From the NCBI GenBank assembly GCA_003557065.1, contig PWPS01000025.1, positions 1-13,946 of the forward strand: DNA of 13,946 nt, in the 5' to 3' direction. This stretch comes from Candidatus Nealsoniibacteriota bacterium (GTDB lineage: Bacteria > Patescibacteriota > Minisyncoccia > Minisyncoccales > PWPS01). The translations under genes were made by a program, and so were the position numbers. Under the pieces are notes generated by a model. The model had not been told where the DNA came from and made no database searches. It saw only the letters and a list, made by a program, of their open reading frames with translations. Positions 11,635 through 13,946 of this stretch are shown here, piece after piece (the first letter of the stretch is position 1; each line of letters opens with the position of its first letter).

Positions 11635-13794
11635 ATGAAAAAAGAATTCGATATATCGGGAATGAGTTGTATCAGTTGTGCAAAAGCCATTGAAAAAGAA
11701 GTTGCCAAATTGGACGGCATCTCTTCGGTTAAGGTCAATTTTGCTAATGAGAAACTAACAGTGGGAGGGGAATCGATCTCCGAAAGAGAGATAGAGAAAG
11801 TGGTTGATGATCTGGGGTATTCAATTGGCAAAAAAGAAGATGGTGATGAAATAAAAAAAGCAAAAAAGGGCACTTTTATTTCCCTTGGAATAGCGATTTT
11901 CTTGATGGGGCTCATGGGGCTCAGGCATTTTTTTGAGCCCGCGTTGGGATTTTCTGTTTTGGGGTTGTCTCCTCATTACAGTCAGTTGATAATCGAAGCT
12001 TTATTGGCTTTACTTCCGGTCTATTATTTTGGGAAAGAAACTCACTTGTCCGCTTTCAAGTCGATCAAAAAAGGTTATGCCAATATGGATGTGCTTATCT
12101 CCATAGGTGATAATGCTGCTTATCTTTTCGGTTTAGCCGCTTTCTTCAATCCGGAACTTCCCGCCTTTTTCGGGGTAGCCTCTTTTATCATGGCTTTTCA
12201 TCTTTTGGGAAGATATCTGGAAGCCAAGGCAAAAGGAAAAACTTCTCAAGCCTTAAAGTCTCTATTGAAGTTGGAAGCCAAAACGGCAAATATATTGGTT
12301 GACGGGGAGGAAAAACAAGTGAGAATCGATGAACTTAAAAAAGGAGATATAATGATTGTCAGGCCGGGAGAGAAAATTCCGACGGATGGAGAGGTGGTGG
12401 AAGGCAGAACAAGTGTCGATGAATCTATGGCAACCGGAGAATCGGTTCCTGCAACCAAAGATATTGGTGATGAAGTTATCGGTGCAACAATAAATATTGA
12501 AGGAGTTTTGAAAGTCAGAGCGACCAAGATTGGAAAGGACACCTTTCTTTCGCAAGTTATTGAGCTGGTTAAAGAGGCACAAGGATCGGAAGTTCCTATT
12601 CAAAACTTGGCGGATAAAGTTACCTCTTATTTTGTTCCTGTTGTTTTAGCCTTGTCGTTGGTAACTTTTTTAGCGTGGTGGCTTGTCTTGGGAGAGCTTC
12701 TCTTGGGAATTTTTGCATCCATGACCGTTTTGGTCATTGCTTGTCCATGCGCTTTAGGTCTTGCAACTCCTACCGCTCTTACTGTGGCGGTTGGTAACGG
12801 TGCAAAGAGAGGAATTCTTTTTAGAAAAGGTGCGGCAATAGAAATAATATCGAAAGTGGATACGGTTGTTTTCGATAAAACCGGAACAATAACGGAAGGC
12901 GCTCCCGGTGTAACCGACATTTATTCACTTAAAGGTGATGAGGGAGAAATTTTAAGGGTTGCAGCCTCTTTGGAGAAGGGGTCGGAGCATCCTTTAGGTA
13001 AAGCTATATTGAAAAAAGCGAAAAAAGAAAATATTAACTTGGAAGAGGTTTCTAATTTTAAGGCCCTCTTCGGTGAGGGCGTTGTCGGTGAGTTGCAGGG
13101 AAAGGAGGTGGTGGTAGGGAGAATAGATTTGATTAAAAAGAAAGGTTTTGAGCTGAGTGAAGATCTTTTAAGTAAGAAAAAAGATTTGGAGTCTGAAGGG
13201 AAAACGGTGGTTATCGTAGGGAGTGAAGATTTAATTGGGCTTATCGCTCTTGCGGATACGATAAAAAACACAAGCCAGAAAGCGATTGATGACCTGCACA
13301 AAAGAGGTTATGATTTGATTATGCTTACCGGGGACAATGAAAAAACTGCCAAAGCCTTAGCCGACGATTTGGGGATTGAGAGGGTGATTGCCGAGGTTTA
13401 TCCCGATGAAAAGACAAAGGTGATAGAAGACTTACAAGCCAAAGGAAAATCGGTAGCCATGGTAGGGGATGGAATCAATGATGCTCCTGCCCTAACTAAG
13501 TCTGATGTGTCCGTAGCAATCGGGACGGGTACGGATATAGCGATAGAATCGGGTGATATAACTCTCATCAAGGGAGAATTGGAAAAATTGATAGAGGCAA
13601 TAGATCTTTCTAATAAAACTTTTAAAGTAATAAAACAAAATCTTTTTTGGGCTTATCTATATAATACTCTGGCTATCCCGGCTGCGGTTTTCGGTTTTTT
13701 GGCTACTCCTCTGGGACCGATGGTTGCCGCCGGAGCTATGACCATATCTTCTCTCTCGGTCGTTTTGAACTCTCTTAGGTTGAAGAAAGTTTAA
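11635..13794 (+). CDS. copA: Cu(I)-exporting P1B-type ATPase CopA
   Basis: A 719-residue P1B-1 ATPase that pumps Cu(I) out of the cytoplasm with ATP. One N-terminal HMA domain carries GMSCISC (9-15). The pump core is complete: TGE at 267-269 (actuator), CPC at 370-372 in the sixth helix, phosphorylated D414 in DKTGT, SEHP at 450-453, TGDN in the P domain, and GDGIND at 611-616. The two late-helix Cu(I) signatures are present: YN at 676-677 and M702 with S705-S706 (MxxSS). These settle Cu(I) rather than Zn or Cd. Eight membrane helices are expected. It is the last gene of the locus, 40 bases after the MerT-like gene with no terminator between. Confidence 0.97.
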   Translation: MKKEFDISGMSCISCAKAIEKEVAKLDGISSVKVNFANEKLTVGGESISEREIEKVVDDLGYSIGKKEDGDEIKKAKKGTFISLGIAIFLMGLMGLRHFFEPALGFSVLGLSPHYSQLIIEALLALLPVYYFGKETHLSAFKSIKKGYANMDVLISIGDNAAYLFGLAAFFNPELPAFFGVASFIMAFHLLGRYLEAKAKGKTSQALKSLLKLEAKTANILVDGEEKQVRIDELKKGDIMIVRPGEKIPTDGEVVEGRTSVDESMATGESVPATKDIGDEVIGATINIEGVLKVRATKIGKDTFLSQVIELVKEAQGSEVPIQNLADKVTSYFVPVVLALSLVTFLAWWLVLGELLLGIFASMTVLVIACPCALGLATPTALTVAVGNGAKRGILFRKGAAIEIISKVDTVVFDKTGTITEGAPGVTDIYSLKGDEGEILRVAASLEKGSEHPLGKAILKKAKKENINLEEVSNFKALFGEGVVGELQGKEVVVGRIDLIKKKGFELSEDLLSKKKDLESEGKTVVIVGSEDLIGLIALADTIKNTSQKAIDDLHKRGYDLIMLTGDNEKTAKALADDLGIERVIAEVYPDEKTKVIEDLQAKGKSVAMVGDGINDAPALTKSDVSVAIGTGTDIAIESGDITLIKGELEKLIEAIDLSNKTFKVIKQNLFWAYLYNTLAIPAAVFGFLATPLGPMVAAGAMTISSLSVVLNSLRLKKV

Positions 13795-13808
13795 TTTTGA
13801 TAAAAAAT

Positions 13809-13838
13809 GAGCGGGTTCTTGTTTTTCCCGTCTCTTTT
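13809..13838 (+). terminator. Probable terminator after copA
   Basis: An imperfect hairpin: GAG-CGGG (13809-13815) with CCCG-T-CTC (13827-13834), one bulged T, 11-base loop, then TTTT. It is weaker than the other terminators in the window and its loop overlaps the next promoter's -35 box. It lies 14 bases past the copA stop. Confidence 0.55.
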
Positions 13839-13846
13839 GATATAGT
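13819..13846 (+). promoter_or_regulatory. Promoter for the YbaB-like gene
   Basis: -35 TTGTTT (13819-13824), 16-bp spacer, -10 TATAGT (13841-13846) with an extended TG-A just before it. The expected start is near 13853, giving a leader of about 25 nt before the ATG at 13878, with no Shine-Dalgarno sequence. Confidence 0.6.
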
Positions 13847-13877
13847 TCTAAAAGATTAACTTGTAAAAAGATTTTAA

Positions 13878-13946
13878 ATGTTCGATAAATTCAAACAGGC
13901 TAAACAACTTAAGGATATAAGAAATACCCTTGCCAAAGAGAAGGAA
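13878..13946 (+). CDS. YbaB/EbfC-like nucleoid-associated protein, 3' end cut by window
   Basis: The first 23 codons of a gene that runs off the window: MFDKFKQAKQLKDIRNTLAK and then EKE. Small YbaB/EbfC DNA-binding proteins typically open with a short amphipathic helix of this kind (MFDK-KQAKQL). It has its own extended -10 promoter and lies outside the copper locus. The call rests on the first residues only, so it is tentative. Confidence 0.6.
   Translation, partial: MFDKFKQAKQLKDIRNTLAKEKE

Noticed and set aside
11607..13301. Several minus-strand open frames of about 100-126 codons opposite copA
   Set aside because: They are mirror images of a strongly conserved gene, with Ser/Pro/Lys-rich composition and no recognisable domains.
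7485..13794. Mercury-resistance operon
   Set aside because: The MerT-like features are tempting, but there is no MerA, MerB or MerR, while CsoR ligands, CopA Cu(I) signatures and DUF411 all indicate copper.
1..13946. CRISPR arrays, tRNA genes, insertion sequences or recoded TGA codons
   Set aside because: No spaced direct repeats, no cloverleaf, no transposase and no terminal inverted repeats were seen. TGA ends several intact genes at the expected length, so it is a stop here.

Overview
The window is AT-rich and compact, with short intergenic gaps and small proteins. Its gene content suggests a bacterium of the Candidate Phyla Radiation (Patescibacteria): a DUF5679 zinc ribbon, a stand-alone ComEC-type metallo-beta-lactamase protein, an over-long adenylate kinase-like protein, a SpoIIID-like regulator and a YbaB-type protein. 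This assignment is an inference from gene types, not a phylogeny. TGA is used as a normal stop for several genes (IscU-like, ThiI, the ComEC-like protein, DUF411), so the code is the standard bacterial one. That argues against the Gracilibacteria and Absconditabacteria, which read TGA as glycine.

Positions 1-4287 hold a sulfur-transfer block: a cysteine desulfurase cut by the window edge, an IscU-type scaffold, MnmA (2-thiouridine in tRNA), a predicted 38-residue membrane microprotein, a DUF1858 CxxC protein, then ThiI (4-thiouridine in tRNA). The desulfurase is the obvious sulfur donor for all three acceptors, and this ThiI lacks a rhodanese domain. A convergent SpoIIID-like DNA-binding gene with its own clear promoter lies between DUF1858 and ThiI. 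Positions 4284-7281 hold DUF5679, the ComEC-like protein, a LOG-family protein and the adenylate kinase-like protein. Several promoters here have their -35 box on the stop codon of the gene upstream, and two appear to give nearly leaderless mRNAs.

Positions 7284-7483 are a complete non-coding transcription unit: a consensus promoter, a rod-shaped RNA of about 126 nt with a central bubble, and a terminator. A 6S-like RNA is the best guess.

Positions 7485-13794 form a copper-handling locus on one strand. It starts with a TTGACA promoter and a perfect 9-3-9 inverted repeat of CsoR-operator type at the predicted transcription start. Seven tightly packed genes follow: two N-anchored proteins ending in the same MVGGC tail, a CCSH membrane protein, a GGHH protein, a DUF411 protein, an HCPLC membrane protein and a helical cytoplasmic Cys/His protein. 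A second promoter then precedes csoR, a MerT-like membrane protein with a C-terminal HMA-like CPGHA domain, and a CopA-type Cu(I) P-type ATPase. Only DUF411, CsoR and CopA belong to families I recognise firmly. The others share cysteine, histidine or methionine motifs and membrane anchors, and together look like an uncharacterised copper sensing, trafficking and export system. The window ends in the first codons of a YbaB/EbfC-like gene.
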